Assembly: GCF_001653235.2 (NCBI RefSeq)
Contig: NC_035791.1
Span: 6,536,062 to 6,600,061, forward strand
Source: Pochonia chlamydosporia 170
Taxonomy: Eukaryota; Ascomycota; Sordariomycetes; Hypocreales; Clavicipitaceae
DNA: 64,000 nucleotides
Direction: 5' to 3'
Both the position numbers and the translations under genes were made by a program. Of the stretch, positions 42,556-55,322 are shown piece after piece; position 1 is the first letter of the stretch; each line of letters starts with the position of its first letter. Under the pieces are notes generated by a model. It was not told where the DNA came from. It saw nothing but the letters and a program-made list of their open reading frames with translations, and did not search any database.

Positions 42556-45500
42556 TTATCGAGATCTCAGTTGAAGCAGCCTCACGATGGTATCGTCCCA
42601 GTTCTCGACGGCCAATGACAGCGGCGTCTGACCATAGTCGTCTTTGGCCTCGACGTCGGCACCCTTCTCGAGCAGGAGCCTCACGACGGCCTCGTGACCC
42701 TTCTTGGCGGCCCATGATAGTGACACCCGACTAGAGTTGTCCTTGACCTCGATATTGGCGCCCTTCTCGAGCAGCAGCCTAACGACGGCCTCGTTTCCGT
42801 TCTCGGCAGCCCATGACAGCGGCGTCTGACCGGAGTTACTTTTAACCTCGACGTCGGCGCCCTTCTGGAGGAGGAGCCTCACCACTGTCTCGTGCCCGTT
42901 CAAGGCAGCCCACGACAGGGGCGTCCGACCATAGTAATTGTCCTTGGCCTCGATGTCGGCGTCCTTCTGCAGCAGCAGCCCGACCACAGCCTCGTGCCCG
43001 TTCTTGGCGGCCCACGACAGGGGCGTCTGACCGTAGTAATTGTCCTTAGCCTCAATGTCGGCGTCCTTCTGCAGCAGCAGCCCGACCGCAGCCTCGTGCC
43101 CGTTCTTGGCGGCCCACGACAGGGGCGTCTGACCGTAGTTGTCCCTGGCCTCGATGTCGACGTCCTTCTCGAGAAACAGTTTGACGATGGCCTCGTGCCC
43201 CTTCTTGGCGGCCCACGACAAGGGCGTCTGACCGTAGTTGTCCTTGGCCTCGATATCGGCGAGTTCCTCGAGCAGTAGCCTCACGATGGCCTCGTTTCCA
43301 TTCTCGGCGGCCCATGACAGCGGCGTCTGACCGTAGTTGTCCTTGGCCTCGATATCGGCGAGTTCCTCGAGCAGTAGCCTCACAATGGCCTCGTTTCCAT
43401 TCTCGGCGGCCCATGAAAGTGGCGTCCGATCATAATTGTCCTTGGCTTCGACGTCGGCGTCCTTCTCGAGCAGCTGCCTAACGACAGCCTCGTGCCCGTT
43501 CTCGGCTGCCCATGACAGCGACGTTCGACCCAACTTATCCTCGGCCTCGACGTCGGCGTCCTTCTCGAGCAGCTGCCTAACGACAGCCTCGTGCCCGTTC
43601 TCGGCTGCCCATGACAGCGACGTTCGACCCAACTTATCCTCGGCCTCGACGTCGGCGCCAGCCTCGAGCAGCAGCTTGACCACGGCGAGATGGCCATAGT
43701 ACGACGCTAACATAAGACCCGTAAAGTTCCCAGTAGCTCTCCTATATGTGGTTTTCCAGTAGATTTTAAACCATACCGAGTAGCTCTTCGAATCCGGGTC
43801 GAAAATTTTCAAAGCGGAAGGCATAATGGGATCGTCCTCAGTAATGCCAGCTTCGCGAAAATGAGACCCCCAAGCTTTGGCCGAATAATCTAAGAAGGCA
43901 TGTCCTTTGACGGAGTTGCAGGTTTCCTCATTCAGATCTATCGGAAGGCTAAAATCACAGTTAAGGAAGTTCAGATAGTACACGCAGGCCCCTGTAAGAA
44001 TGGTGTGTGCGTGACGGGTGGCAATTGAGCGATGCCAGCATGGCTCCAGTGGTATAGTTGTAGGTGATGCCAAATCTGCGAGGAGAAACTCACGAGCAGT
44101 TTGATGAAGGAAGTAAATCCTGCCGTGGTAGATTGAGACGAACAGCCCACACCAAGCTCTGAGACGTGACTTGAAGTCCTCTTCGTCCTCTAAGTCGACG
44201 TCGTAAATAGATCGCGCTTTGTCGTCTATATTCACGGCAATGTTCATTTCCGACAGTGTTAGCGGCCGACTCGCTGCCAAGATAATACTTAAGGCTTTCC
44301 GGACCATCGGGCGATCCTTAGCCTCGGACTTGTTAAGAATTTGTTCATAAGCCTCATTGATACTGCTCGGAAGTGTTGAAATGATGAACTCGACACCCTT
44401 CCGAGTCTTTTTAAAGTTTTCATTCTCCAAGTAGTTGAACATAAGGTATACCCAAAGATAAGTGCGGTGGGTAGTCTCCTGTAGTCTTTTCCTCAGATGG
44501 CTCCTGATATCATCTGAGAGGCGCTTCTTGTCAGACAGCTGATTGACCCGGTGTGTGATGACGTGATTGACCTCTTTGCTGATGGCTTCCGACTCCTCTT
44601 CTCCTGGTATACGAATATTTGGAAAATCCCACAACAGGTCGCGGTCGCGGAATTGTGACAATATCTTCTCATATGGCCGACTTGTTAGAAGATACTTCAG
44701 CTTGCCATGGCTCTGGTCGCTGCTAAATTGGCTCTTCACATTGCGCATCAGATTCTCAAAATCTGGCGCGGCACATTCGTCCAGGGCATCTAGGACCAAG
44801 ATTACTGGCCCAGTTTGGGGATCTTTTACGGCATTTCCAAGGATAGTCCAGAGAGATTGAGTAGAGTTGATCAGCCCTTGCCCGTCCTTGCGGAATTGTG
44901 GCACGGCATGGTCAATCAGGGACGGCTTTTGAGAGAAGAGCTGGTGAAGCAGGGCGCAGAGTGCCTGGCGGACCTTGTTCTGGTCTTGTTCTTTGAAGAA
45001 GAAGTAACAGATGGTTGACGATCGCGGTAGGCTTTGATCGACCAAGTATTTAGCCAATACCGACTTTCCACAGCCAGGATCCGCGGAGACTAGGAGTGGA
45101 CCAGAATCCTGCTTTAGCCACTCCTGGAAATTGTGATGCTGGAGGAACCACTGGCAGGTACCTTCCACTCGGTCTTCCACGCGATCCTTGTACCACTCGT
45201 ACGTGGTGTCCTCGTTGGTGTCCGTCAGACGGAACAATTGAAGACATTGTTCCCGCTCAGCGGACTGTTTCTGCTTGACTGCGGCTTCCTGGATCTCAAG
45301 CTGCTTCTGCGAGATGCCCAGGTGCGCTTCTTCAAGTTCTTGGAGGCCTGTTGTAGTTGCATGTATTAATATATGATAATATTCCTAGACTCCCGGAGAC
45401 TAACCTCTCAGAATATCGCCAATTCTCTTCTCGGCTTTAATGCTGTTTGGCGGGATTCTGCATAAAAGATCCTTCGCATAGGCAGCCGCCGCCATTGCTG

Positions 45501-46548
45501 CATACCCCTGCCACTCCTTGTTTTTGTGTGAATCTGAGTAGTCGCATATGCCACGAATTACGAGACAAGGAAATTGGTTCATCAACCCAGCTGATTCCAT
45601 TTCAAAACACAGAACATCCCTCTCTGCTATGAGGATATCCCGGATTAAGGCGTCCTTCATCACCTGGTTCGCCGAGGCAATTAAGCCGTAATGAACAGTT
45701 GGGTTGTCGTCGTGTTTAGTCCGTTCACGTCGCAATACTAGCTTTAATGGATCAATACCGCAGCACGTCGCGCAGCTTGTTTCATTGTTTGGAGGATGCA
45801 CGACTTCAGCTTGATAGAGCCTGTCAGTACTAGAGGGCGGCCGTTCATACCTCTGCTGCAGTCTTGGGCTTCTCTCAAGAACAATGCTGATTGCCTGTTC
45901 AAGCTGATGGCCTTTCCTCTCATACTGCGTCTTGAGTCCGTTCACCGCAGTCCGTAGAAAAGCTGGCGGCTGGTTGAGAAAGCCCGTTGTGTGGAAGGTT
46001 CCACCATGTATCGTCTTGCCAAAGTCGTACTGGAACACACCACCATTTCCATCACCAGGAGCGCTGACCACAATGTCGCCGAGACGTATGTCATGCTTTC
46101 GGCTTGGCGCACCGCCACCAACGCCGACCATCAGACCGGTCCTGATGTTAGGGAAGCTGTGTGAGAGATCTTTGGCGACGCTTGCTGCAGCGGCTATACC
46201 GTACTCTCCGACTGGTAGGACAACAATGACAACGTTATGTTTCCCAACTCTGCCCAAGGAATAATCGTTATCGTCATTGCCGGGTACATCTTCTGGGTCT
46301 TCGTGCTCTTCGTCGAGAAATGCCTGCGCGGCAACATGCTCCGTGCCTATGGCGCAGATCCAGCCCACAGTGTAGTCCGTACGTTCCAACTTTCGCTTCG
46401 TAGCGTTGACAGCTAGCGGCCGAGTATCATCATGACGTGGTCTTTTCCTCCTTCGCTCTTGACTCGACACTGCGTCTGAAATGTTCCCGTCCACGGACTC
46501 CGTCTCCCGAAGTCGTGTCTGCAGTTCCTGGGCTGTTGTCATCTTCAT
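42556..46548 (-). CDS. NLR: PNP-like / NACHT / 12 ankyrin repeats, two exons
   Basis: ATG 46548. Exon 1 is 45405-46548, intron 45348-45404 (GTTAGT...CAACAG, 57 bp), exon 2 42556-45347; phase 1 matches and the product is 1311 aa. Residues about 55-375 form a nucleoside phosphorylase-like N-terminal domain (GWICAIGTEHVAAQAFLDEE, GLMVGVGGGAPS, RLGDIVVS, FEMESAGLMNQFPCLVIRGI). A short coiled-coil linker is followed by NACHT with Walker A SADPGCGKS (about 469-477) and Walker B LVLDALDEC (about 566-574). The tail has 12 ankyrin repeats of about 33 residues (TPLSWAAENGHEAVVRLLLE). Such STAND proteins act in fungal allorecognition and possibly immunity, with the repeats as ligand sensor. It is intact. 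Confidence 0.9.
42570..43700. repeat. Near-identical 99-bp ankyrin-coding tandem repeats
   Basis: Units repeat every 99 bp (102 bp in two units that gained a Tyr codon). Units starting at 43449 and 43548 are identical over the full period, and those starting near 43248 and 43347 differ by about one base. High internal identity points to recent duplication or gene conversion within the array. Confidence 0.85.
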
Positions 46549-49239
46549 CGGCCAGAATCCGCGAGAGTGCGCATAAAGACATCACGATGCCAAGCGTTTG
46601 AGTGCGAACCGAGCCGCACCGCGCCGTCGTCAGTTCTCAATTATGTGGCGACTGTGGCGCTGGACTGCAGCAAGCGTACCCGACTCTGCTTGCTCGCGAG
46701 CCGCAAAGATATCCGAAAGTCGCACTGCTCCGTCAAAAGAGCAAGTCGTATCGCCTAGTCGGCTGAGACTGGAGGAACAACTGCGCACTACCTGGTGGGA
46801 GTGGCCGCGACAGGTGAGCCATTTTGGGCAGCGAATAACAATCGTGAGAATCTGAATCGTTTCTTTTTTGGTCTTAAGGCAGATTCTGAATGGCTTGCCG
46901 AACTTGATTGGTCCATTGAGTCCTTTACGAGAAGCGGTAGTTAAGAAAAGACGGGGCCAACTAACAAGCCTGGCATTAATTCTTCATGTATATGTGTAGA
47001 CCGGCAGCTCATGGTTTATTGCTACATTATACCTGTAAGAACTTGACCTGAACGTGAGCAAAGTTAGTGGACAGCGGAGCATTTTAATGTTATAGAACTT
47101 AAAACAGCCCACCTCCTTTTTTTTTGAGTAAAGGACCTGATTTGGTGATCTTGAGGTTATGTGAAGTAGAATCGACTACAACCAGCCGATACCAACAAAC
47201 AAGAGGCTGACTCCCTTCGCTCTGAGTTGTAGTTGGTCAATATATGCTATTTGCAATTGCTTAAATGAGACCACAGGTCCCCGACGCCAAGCTTTCATGC
47301 GGGCAAGTCGAAGGAAGTGTTCCGACCTACCATTGCCCTGTCACATCATCTGCTTCGCTCGAACCTAGGCACTGAGACGGCGAGAAGAAATTTATTAAGC
47401 GCCGCCAATATTTAGTTTATCCAATCCCATGAATATAATAATTTCGTAGTCCTTCTCACCCCTAATGCAATAACCAATCCGACCTAGTAAGTTGTCTATA
47501 CGCTGGCTTCCCATGACCCGACTGTCCGGATTTATTCGTCTCTGGCGTTGAGAGGCCTCCATAAATGTTTACCAAGCTTCAGCAAGTCGGAACCGCGATT
47601 TTTAGTGGGATGCATTCGGCCGGAATTCGGCAAGCCAGCTTTGCGCTAGTGTCAGGCTTGCATGTACTAGCCCACGCCTTGGGGAGGGTAAAAGTTGAGC
47701 CTTACATAGTTGACGATCTCCGTGTAAAAGTGGGCGCGGGCTGGTGGGGGGTTCCCGTGCAGTTCCGAACTAAAGGCTTGGCACTTTGTCAGCCTTTGGC
47801 ATCCAGTATGACAAGGGCGGCGTCGGCAGAAAATATGGTTAATGTGACGGTAGCACTAAGGCTGGTTCTAAACTTTGATTCTACACCCACCCTTAGTAGC
47901 ATGATGTAAGCCATAATACGCAATTATCGGTACATTAAATAAAAGAGAGAAGCCGGTGCCTATTTTACGTTATATCCAAAGCTACAACTGTTTACGGGCG
48001 ACCCTTGCTGCCTGGCTGCACACGTAACAGGACACTAGCTACCAAAAATAAGGACTATTTAGGGTACCGGGGAGAAAGCGATTTTCACAAATGGGCCATC
48101 ATGGAAAGACTATTGCTGCCACAGAGTTGTTCGCCCAAGTCAGTTCCGCATGCTGCGTTATTCTGCTGCCTGTTATATCTAGCACTGTCCTCCATTCGCC
48201 GAGGTGCCACGTAGGATTGCCTCCCCATCTTACAGAGTTATAGTTTCGAGGGCGCATCCTTCGCGCCATTCTGACTGGACAAACACTTGTGATTGTAGGG
48301 GTATCCTTGTAACTCTATAACGCCTGCAATATTTTGGCAGAGTACAAAAAAGTCACATGGTGGGCAAGATCAAAGTCGATTGTCTCATTTATCCTAAATG
48401 GAGTATGGCTTGCCACTGACGATGTGCTTTTGCTGCTCTTGCTCTCTCATGTCCTGGCTGGAAACACCGCTGGCACTTGGGAGTGGTTTTCATGCGTGTT
48501 TTCTGGGTATCATTGCCTATTGTGTTGGCTATATACTGCTAGAATTTAGATTTGGATCATACCCACACCCCGAACCCTCCACCATGTTTTACTTGCCCTG
48601 AGTTGCTCTGTCACGTAAACCAGAGCAGAGTCCATTCTCTATTCAAGGAGCAAGGCAATCGACAGAGACAAAATTGCCACATGGTGCTGTGAATGTGGCC
48701 CAATGTCGAGTGAAAGGGAGTCCGAAAAGGACTCCATTAACTGGTACTTGCCTTACGGTCACGCTATTAAGAAGATTAGTAGATATTAGCTGCATGATCT
48801 CTCATGCAGCGACAAATGGATAGGCCCAAGCAATGTCCATTATAGTACAAGAGGTGTCAACACATTTGGACAACAATTAAGAATGGCCAGATGTATTTCC
48901 ACAAACCGCCTAAACCTCCAAGCAGGCCCGTTTTGGGTTCACGAATGGCGGCACGGCTATCACCAAAGTAGAATCCGGTGTATGAGCCAGCGGGGGCCGC
49001 CCAGGATGGGAAACAGCCACATGGTGCTTCGACCAACGCATCATGACCGCCGTGGTCTGAGTGAATTATGCTATTAGTACCGTACCGCCTATACTGTAAC
49101 AGAACTCACAGTGCAATTCGTCTACAAACACCAAACATCTACCCTCCAAGTGGTTTCATCGCCATTGTTAACCAAAGGCCGAGCCTTCTCAGCAAATAAA
49201 GACAGGTTGATAACGAGACCTTCCTCTTTCCACCCAGGA
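46549..49239. other. 2.7 kb with no gene recognised
   Basis: The first few hundred bases are the likely NLR promoter. A 114-codon plus-strand frame at 47565-47909 lacks recognisable features. Three CACATGGTG motifs recur at about 48352, 48678 and 49018 (roughly 330-bp spacing), hinting at an old tandem repeat. Confidence 0.4.
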
Positions 49240-50723
49240 ATGTTGTCCCGCTTTAGCAAGTTTAAGACCAAATTTAAACCCCTGCCGCAGACTGCTCAGC
49301 CACAGAAAGCCTTAGCTCATCGCGAACTCACGCAGTCCCAAACATCTCCACCATTGGTGACTACCCTGAAGTCTGCAGCCGAGGCGGCGACATCACTGCC
49401 CGACGTTGCTCCTTCTCAAACCTCGCTGTCGAGTCTGCAGGAGCGACTTTGGAACCAGGCATACGATGAACTTAAAGCCAGCGAGCCTAAAGCAGTCGAT
49501 GCGTACGAGACGATCCTATCCAATGAACTTTGCCCAGGGAATAATATGCAAAATGAGATAGGCAAGACTCCTGATACAAGGTGTCAACAAATGCAACAGC
49601 TGGTCCATGCAGGACTAAACCGCACACTCAAGGAAGCCTCTATCAAGCAGGGAATCGGTGAATGCATGGAGGCGGTGCAAGCATTGAGAGGAATAGTCGG
49701 CCAGGCCATACAGGCTGCTCCACAAGCTGCGGTCGCATGGGTTGGTGTTTGCATTGGCTTAGAGGTATACCAGGCTCCAGGGCTCCGCGAAATGCGTACG
49801 TGGCTCTAATTAATAGCGGATAGATCATTTCGAAACCAGTCACTGAGGCTCTTAGCAATCGCAAAGGAATATCTTACGTTCTGTCGAGAGTGAATTGGTA
49901 CTGGAACCTGGCGCATCTCTTATTAGACAAAAATAAGGCTGTCGACTCCTCAGCTGAGCTACGCGACGAATTAGAGAGCCATATCGTCAAACTCTACCAA
50001 AAACTCCTCTTATACCAGATAAAGAGCATCTGTCTTTATCGCCGGAAACAGCTTAGTATTATCGGCAGGGATCTACTTTCGCTTGATGACTGGGTTGGCC
50101 AACTTAGTGACATCCGAGAAGCAGAGAATGCCATCAAAAATGATGCAGAGCAGTACAATTGTGAGCAGATAAAGGAATACATTAGCAATCTCGCTACTAC
50201 TGCAGCTTCCCAAGAAAAGAAGCTCGATGGCATCTATTCAGCTATTCAGGACCAAACACAGCGACAAGAGGAGAGGTATCAAGACGACAAAGACAAGCAG
50301 TGCTTGAAAGACCTATATGAAACCAATCCTATTAAGGACAAGGAGCGCATTCAGGATACAAAGGGCGGTTTACTTAGGGGCTCGTATCTCTGGATTCTTG
50401 AAAACACCGACTTCAGACAATTTCGCAATAATCCGCAGAGCCGGCTACTATGGATTAAGGGTGACCCTGGTAAAGGCAAGACTATGCTTTTGTGCGGCAT
50501 TATTGACGAGCTGCAGAAAGAACCCGATACAGTCTTATCCTACTTCTTCTGCCAAGCTACCGAGGCTCAATTGAGCAACGCAACATCTGTCTTACGTGGG
50601 CTTCTGTACCTAGCCAGTTGTCAATATACTCGCTGGGACCGTTACATGTACCACGAAGTACCTTTCCCCCGATATTTTGAAGAAAGAGAGTGCGCAGCAG
50701 GAAGCAATATTTGCAAAGAATAA
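49240..50723 (+). pseudogene. Truncated NLR: NACHT_N (NWD-type) / partial NACHT
   Basis: ATG 49240 (MLSRFSKFKTKFKPL). Exon 1 is 49240-49795, intron 49796-49839 (GTACGT...ACCAG, 44 bp), and exon 2 begins at 49840. Residues 65-330 follow the N-terminal domain of NWD-type fungal NLRs (LQERLWNQAYDELKASEPKA, YVLSRVNWYWNLAHLLL). NACHT starts after KGGLLRGSYLWILENTDF, with Walker A IKGDPGKGKT. Normal sequence stops after NATSVLRGLLY (about 50608), where it runs into 37 bp of the 3' end of a short LTR (50610-50646) and then LINE sequence. The frame remains open by chance to 50723. Walker B, the winged-helix region and the repeat domain are missing. It might still make an N-domain-only protein. Confidence 0.75.
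50610..50646 (+). repeat. 3' fragment of the TGTAACGG LTR family
   Basis: Matches the last 37 bp of the LTR at 50816-51024 (CCAGTTGTCAATATACTCGC, ending CCGTTACA) with one or two differences. It marks the breakpoint of the NLR. Confidence 0.85.
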
Positions 50724-51780
50724 TAGTGCCATCGTATTGCAGTTAGCGAAGCGGGAGGTAAGGAGGGCGAGCAAGGAAGGAGCCACGGTAGACAAGCGAT
50801 TTCCTAGGGTGAAATTGTAACGGGCTAAGCCCGAGGTGGCTCGGCTTGCGCTCTCGCCTTTGTCTTAAGCCTTGTCACTGGTAACCCCCAGCAACAAGCG
50901 AGATTAACAGAAGCAAGCTCACAAGCCTACAAGAGCTCTGCGAGCTCTTCCTTTCCCCCTTAGCTTTGGATACTTGTTTATAGTCACCTAGCCAGTTGTC
51001 AATATACTCGCTTGGACCGTTACAGAAATCTACCACCTTAAACCACGAGAAGAAGAAGCTTAAAGCCGAAAGAAGTCTGCTAGAAGATGTAAGTAAGTAC
51101 TCTAAGAGAGTGGATGCAGCCCTTCTCGGTGAACATACGCGATAGCTGTACAACAATAGACCCTAGATAGAACGTAACGTTTTAGCGCAGATAAGGACGG
51201 ACATGTTAATGTTACGTTATGAGAGTCATAGTTAGCCAAATTTAATATCGTGGCGCACAGGTAATTACTGATGATGAATTTATTATTGTTCTTGTTCGTT
51301 GTCCTTCTCTTGGCAGAGGGATTCACGTTATTTATCTGAGTTCAGAAGCATAACTACCAGCCTTCAGATAAAATTCCAGGTGGTTGGCCAGCCTCTCATC
51401 TCCTGATATCTATGATTTTATGACATCTAGCAATTACTCCAAGTCTGCTTGTTCAATTAACAGAGGCAGTTTTATCTGACAGTTAAGACTTAACAGTTCC
51501 CTCTATCGAATAAAGGCAACACCTTCTAGGCAGTATGACTGTGGACACGAAGCAGAGACGATTGCTCATTTCCTATTCTGATGCACAAGATGGAGCACAT
51601 ACAGATGTATAAAGGTACCAAAACGCAGGAAGGAAACATGTCGTTTTTCTTGGGAGGGAAAGGACCATTAAAATGGACCCCAGACTTGAGGGCAGTGCAG
51701 GCTGCAATCCGCTTTGCGCTCGCCACTAGCCGTCTCGACTACAAGCAGACCACACAAACTACAACAACCAGTCACTACGA
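50650..51780 (+). pseudogene. Tad1-like LINE ORF2 3' part, decayed, interrupted by an LTR
   Basis: The frame before and after the inserted LTR is continuous once the LTR and one target copy are skipped (KEGATVDKRFPRVK then TTLNHEKKKLKAE). It leads to KRVDAALLGEHTR, the LINE block usually followed by a Leu-Tyr motif, then a stop, NVLAQIRTDM-like sequence, a CGHEAETIAHFLF zinc region in another frame, and the typical end GNMSFFLGGKGPLKWTPDLR with AAIRFALATSRLD (to about 51740). Stops and frameshifts show it is inactive. It abuts the truncated NLR. Confidence 0.7.
50816..51024 (+). mobile_element. Short solo LTR (209 bp), TSD GAAAT
   Basis: Begins TGTAACGG, ends CCGTTACA, and is flanked by GAAAT on both sides (50811-50815 and 51025-51029). 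It is inserted inside the LINE relic. Related copies are at 51817-52030 (inverted) and 56033-56261. Confidence 0.88.
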
Positions 51781-51816
51781 ATTAACTTATCACTTCTACC
51801 TTATTAACACCTTGTG

Positions 51817-52030
51817 TGTAACGGTCCCAGCTTGTATATTGACAACTGGCTAGGTAAGTATAAACAAGTCTCAAGCTAAGGAAGAAAGAGAAAGCGGGAC
51901 AAGGAAAAGGAGAGCTCGTGAGTTTAAGAAGTAATGAGAAGCAATCTCGCTTGTGATGGGTCCCGGCCTGGCAGGCCGGGACGGGGGGCGAGAGCGGCCG
52001 CCGAGCCAACCTCGGGCTCAGCCCGTTACA
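51817..52030 (-). mobile_element. Short solo LTR (214 bp), inverted, TSD TTGTG
   Basis: Same family as the copy at 50816 in opposite orientation: TGTAACGG...CCGTTACA flanked by TTGTG (51812-51816 and 52031-52035). It contains a short GC-rich palindrome near 51960-51985. Confidence 0.88.
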
Positions 52031-52035
52031 TTGTG

Positions 52036-52285
52036 TTACACACAGCAGACGCCGCTTTAGCTGCCGAAAATAGGACTCTGAACACTTGGGGAATAGGCCT
52101 CAAGCTAGTCGGCTTGAATAATTACTGAACACGAGAAACTGCAGCTAAATAAGAGAACAAGCGGTAAAGGGCAGAAAATAGACGATATCAGCGCATTGAC
52201 TTTATGAGGTAGTGGCTAAAACCTGAGAACCGTAAATTTTCATAGGTTTATAGCAGCTATCTTGGGTTCCACCGGGCGTAATAAC

Positions 52286-52318
<33 letters not shown>

Positions 52319-52776
52319 GTGCCATCGTAGGTATTTCTGACAATGATTTGCGACACAAGGACTCCCATTGACACTGGTGTCAACGTATTGGTACCAGTCC
52401 ACCAGGTCGGAATTTGAGCGTCAAATTGGTCTTTAATCTGGAATAAAACGGCTGCATGAGAAGTTACGAAATGACATTTTTGACGCATCGATTAATTGCG
52501 CTGTTAGCTATCTCCTGGTCTATTTTTTGGTCCATAATGATATGCGGTTGGTTGGCAGTGCGCGCCGAGAGCAAAATTTGGCTGCTTGTTGAATTGGCTA
52601 AATCGGGTCACGGCACTACTTCCACTACTTGGATGGTTCAGATATAATACTCATCACTCGAGAATGAGTAAATTTAACGAAGTAGCATTCGTCAATTGTT
52701 TGCCGTCCAACCTCGAGCTGACTAGCAGCATTTCCGAAGCTATCTTTTCGCCCTAGTTTTACCTCTTAAAGTCGTC
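52036..52776. other. Intergenic, no gene recognised
   Basis: Contains the AAT microsatellite; a 61-codon frame at 52456-52647 (+) is not supported. Confidence 0.4.
52287..52318. repeat. (AAT)n microsatellite
   Basis: About ten uninterrupted AAT units. Confidence 0.95.
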
Positions 52777-55322
52777 TTACTTATACCAGGAGCCAGTCAC
52801 CGGCTCCGTAATCTCGCTGTCCCTGGTCCCAAAGCTCAAATGTCCTGGTGCAACTTTCGAGTAGATACCGCCATCGTTCAGTGTTGTATGCAGCTTGATA
52901 ACCCCCCAACGGATCGGACTTCGGGATACTTCAAGACGATACGCCTCTGCACTTTTACTTTCCTCAAAGAAGTTTTCGGAACCACTATCTTCCTGCTGTG
53001 GGGCGACCAAGTCGGGTACGTGTATGTGACACGCTGCGCACACCACCATTGAATTGCTACCGCCTGGAGGTATGGTACCTGTTGTCTTGCGCATGGCCAA
53101 GGCAACTGGAATAATGGGGAGTAGAATTGCAGCGAAAAGCAATGCCAACAATGCAGTAGTCGAGTACCCGATGCCAACGTAAGCATCTCCACTAATACCT
53201 GATCCTCGGAACGAAGGCAGCTTCTGGTTCAGCAGTGCCTCTGACGAAGAACCCGTGCCAGTCCAGAAATAACCTACAACACACAATGTAAGCATTACGG
53301 AGTCGTATCCACATGTCGAAAGATCCTTCGCGTACCTCCTTCAAGAATAAAGACATATAGGGCATTTGATACTAGCCAGTGTAAGATAATACTGACTAAG
53401 ATGAGCGGAATGCTATATCGGTATGGGAGCTGTAATCTATACGTCGACCGCTGTTGACCCTGAGGTCTGGTAACGCGGAGAGTGCGGTATCTTGTGCTGA
53501 AAGAGCTCCATTCCTTCTCAATACAGAGCTGAGTATATAGAGAGTTGTACATGAAGTAAGACAGAGACAGAAGAAGCTGTGGCAAATTAGCAGTCAGTAC
53601 CGCTGGCACCAGGCTGTCGGCTCTACCCCCAGTTGGGTCGAGGATCCCATTTGTCAAGCTTTGCGAAATCGTTGGCTTCCTACTACGCTATTAGCTGAGT
53701 GGCTATCTGGTGGAATGGCTCCAAACATGTACCACTCACGTAGAATCGATGGGGTTCGTCTGTTGTGCTATTCCGAATACAGCAGCAAGAAAAGCTATAT
53801 CTGAAGCAAAAAGCAGATAGCTCCACCTCCAAACTCTTCTCGACATTGCGGAGGCCCAAGATCCACCCTCTTTGTGCCATCGACATGCGTGTGGAGGGCC
53901 GGTGTGGCTCCTCATTGTGCCTGACTTTTCAGCTAGTTTTCTATTAACTGTGCACCAGCCAGCAGTGCTTGGGTCAGGGAAACGAATAAAAGTCTCAATT
54001 GCATCGCCGAGTACAACCAAGGGTTGTTCTCCGGGAAGCATAGCTATTACCCAAATGCATGACATGGTCTTAACCATGAGACACAAAACTATAACGAAGA
54101 GTATTATGTTGGATAGACCCAGCTTACAGGAGGGATATATTTCTTCCGCCAGACAGTACTGCAAGTCGAGCTTGGAAGTGCTTGGATGCTTTAGGCCGGG
54201 CCAGGACAAGTCCGTATACATCCCTCTGAGCTCTGAGAGAGAATAATCTTCGAACCCGGGTAGAAAGTCAAATGTATATTCATGACTTATTATTCCAGGG
54301 GATTTGGAAACACTCAGTGCCTGATCCCATCCCATTGCCCCGTTACAACCCTGGTGACATCCCTCGGTCTGGTGCAATGCCATATTGAAGAATGTTTTCG
54401 TCGTACAATTCGCTGCGAACCACAAGGAGTTACTTGCGTTGGCTGGTACATGTTTGCTCCATTTAGTCTCCTCGGGTTCGCTCATATGTAGCATCATATT
54501 AGATCGACTCCAACCGAGGCTATTATTGCCAGCCATCATGTAGTTGCTAGTAGAATTTTGAGACTCAACAACCCATACGACGTCGCGGAATTTAGTTCGA
54601 GCGTTGCAATACAGGTACTGTGACAAACAATCTGGGACTTCGAGACGCTTCCATTTTCCTGAATTTTGGGCTGATAATGCGATGTATTTTGACGTGTTGC
54701 TCTCCGGATCAAAGTAGTCAGATTCGGCAGTGACCCAGCCGTAACCTGCCTTGACTCCGCCGAGGGTAACATCTTTAATCAGTGGTGCTCCCGCCTTCCA
54801 TAGCATTGCGCCGGGGCCAAAATACTGCGCCCCATGAACAAATCCTTCTGACGCCATCACCAAATGCCAATCTGCGCCTTGATACTCGGTTGAGAAAATG
54901 GTGCTGTTGGCAAAGAGGTGTATAGGGATAGAGCTTAAGAAGAACAACAACCAGGCCAGGCTCTTGCGCCTGGCCACATGAGAGAGATTTCCAATCGACG
55001 TTATGCCTATGGAGAGGGCTTTATTCTGTCGGTGTGCCTCGACAACCTCACTTCTTGTTGGGGAGTTTAGCACTTGCATAAAAAAATTAGATGAGGTGAG
55101 TATGCCCGTCGAGATAATATTGATCAACAAATGTAACCAAAGGTTGGTCGATTTGGCCTCGTCGCAGGTTCCCTCAAAGAATATAAGATTGGTATTTAGG
55201 CCACCGGACTGCGAACTGCTCCATGCCAGTAACGCAACAGTTAGAATAGTAAAGACGGACACACCTATGACATTGAATAGAGCGGCGCGCTGCCAGCCTT
55301 GTCCAAGATGACGGCATGTCAT
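52777..55322 (-). CDS. DUF6536 multi-pass membrane protein, three exons
   Basis: ATG 55322. Exon 1 is 53740-55322, intron 1 53683-53739 (GTGAGT...GCGTAG, 57 bp), exon 2 53336-53682, intron 2 53274-53335 (GTACGC...TTGTAG, 62 bp), exon 3 52777-53273; phases fit, giving 808 aa. The N-terminal block GWQRAALFNVIGVSVFTILT, LLINIISTGILTSSNFFMQV, APTR-like SPTRSEVVEAH, SIGNLSHVARRKSL and FFLSSIPIHLFANSTIF is the DUF6536 domain. Further TM segments lie around LSNIILFVIVLCLMV, the PQLLLSLSYFMYNSLYT region, YRYSIPLILVSIILHWLVS and STTALLALLFAAILLPIIP. QRSTYRLQLPYRYSIPL is a family signature. The large middle loop carries several N-glycosylation sequons. Function is unknown. Intact. Confidence 0.85.

Noticed and set aside
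42892..43699. Plus-strand ORFs opposite the ankyrin array
   Set aside because: They are repeat-induced antisense shadows; the ankyrin motif is on the minus strand.
47565..47909. 114-codon plus-strand ORF
   Set aside because: No motif, no promoter or splice evidence, and isolated in a gene-poor stretch.
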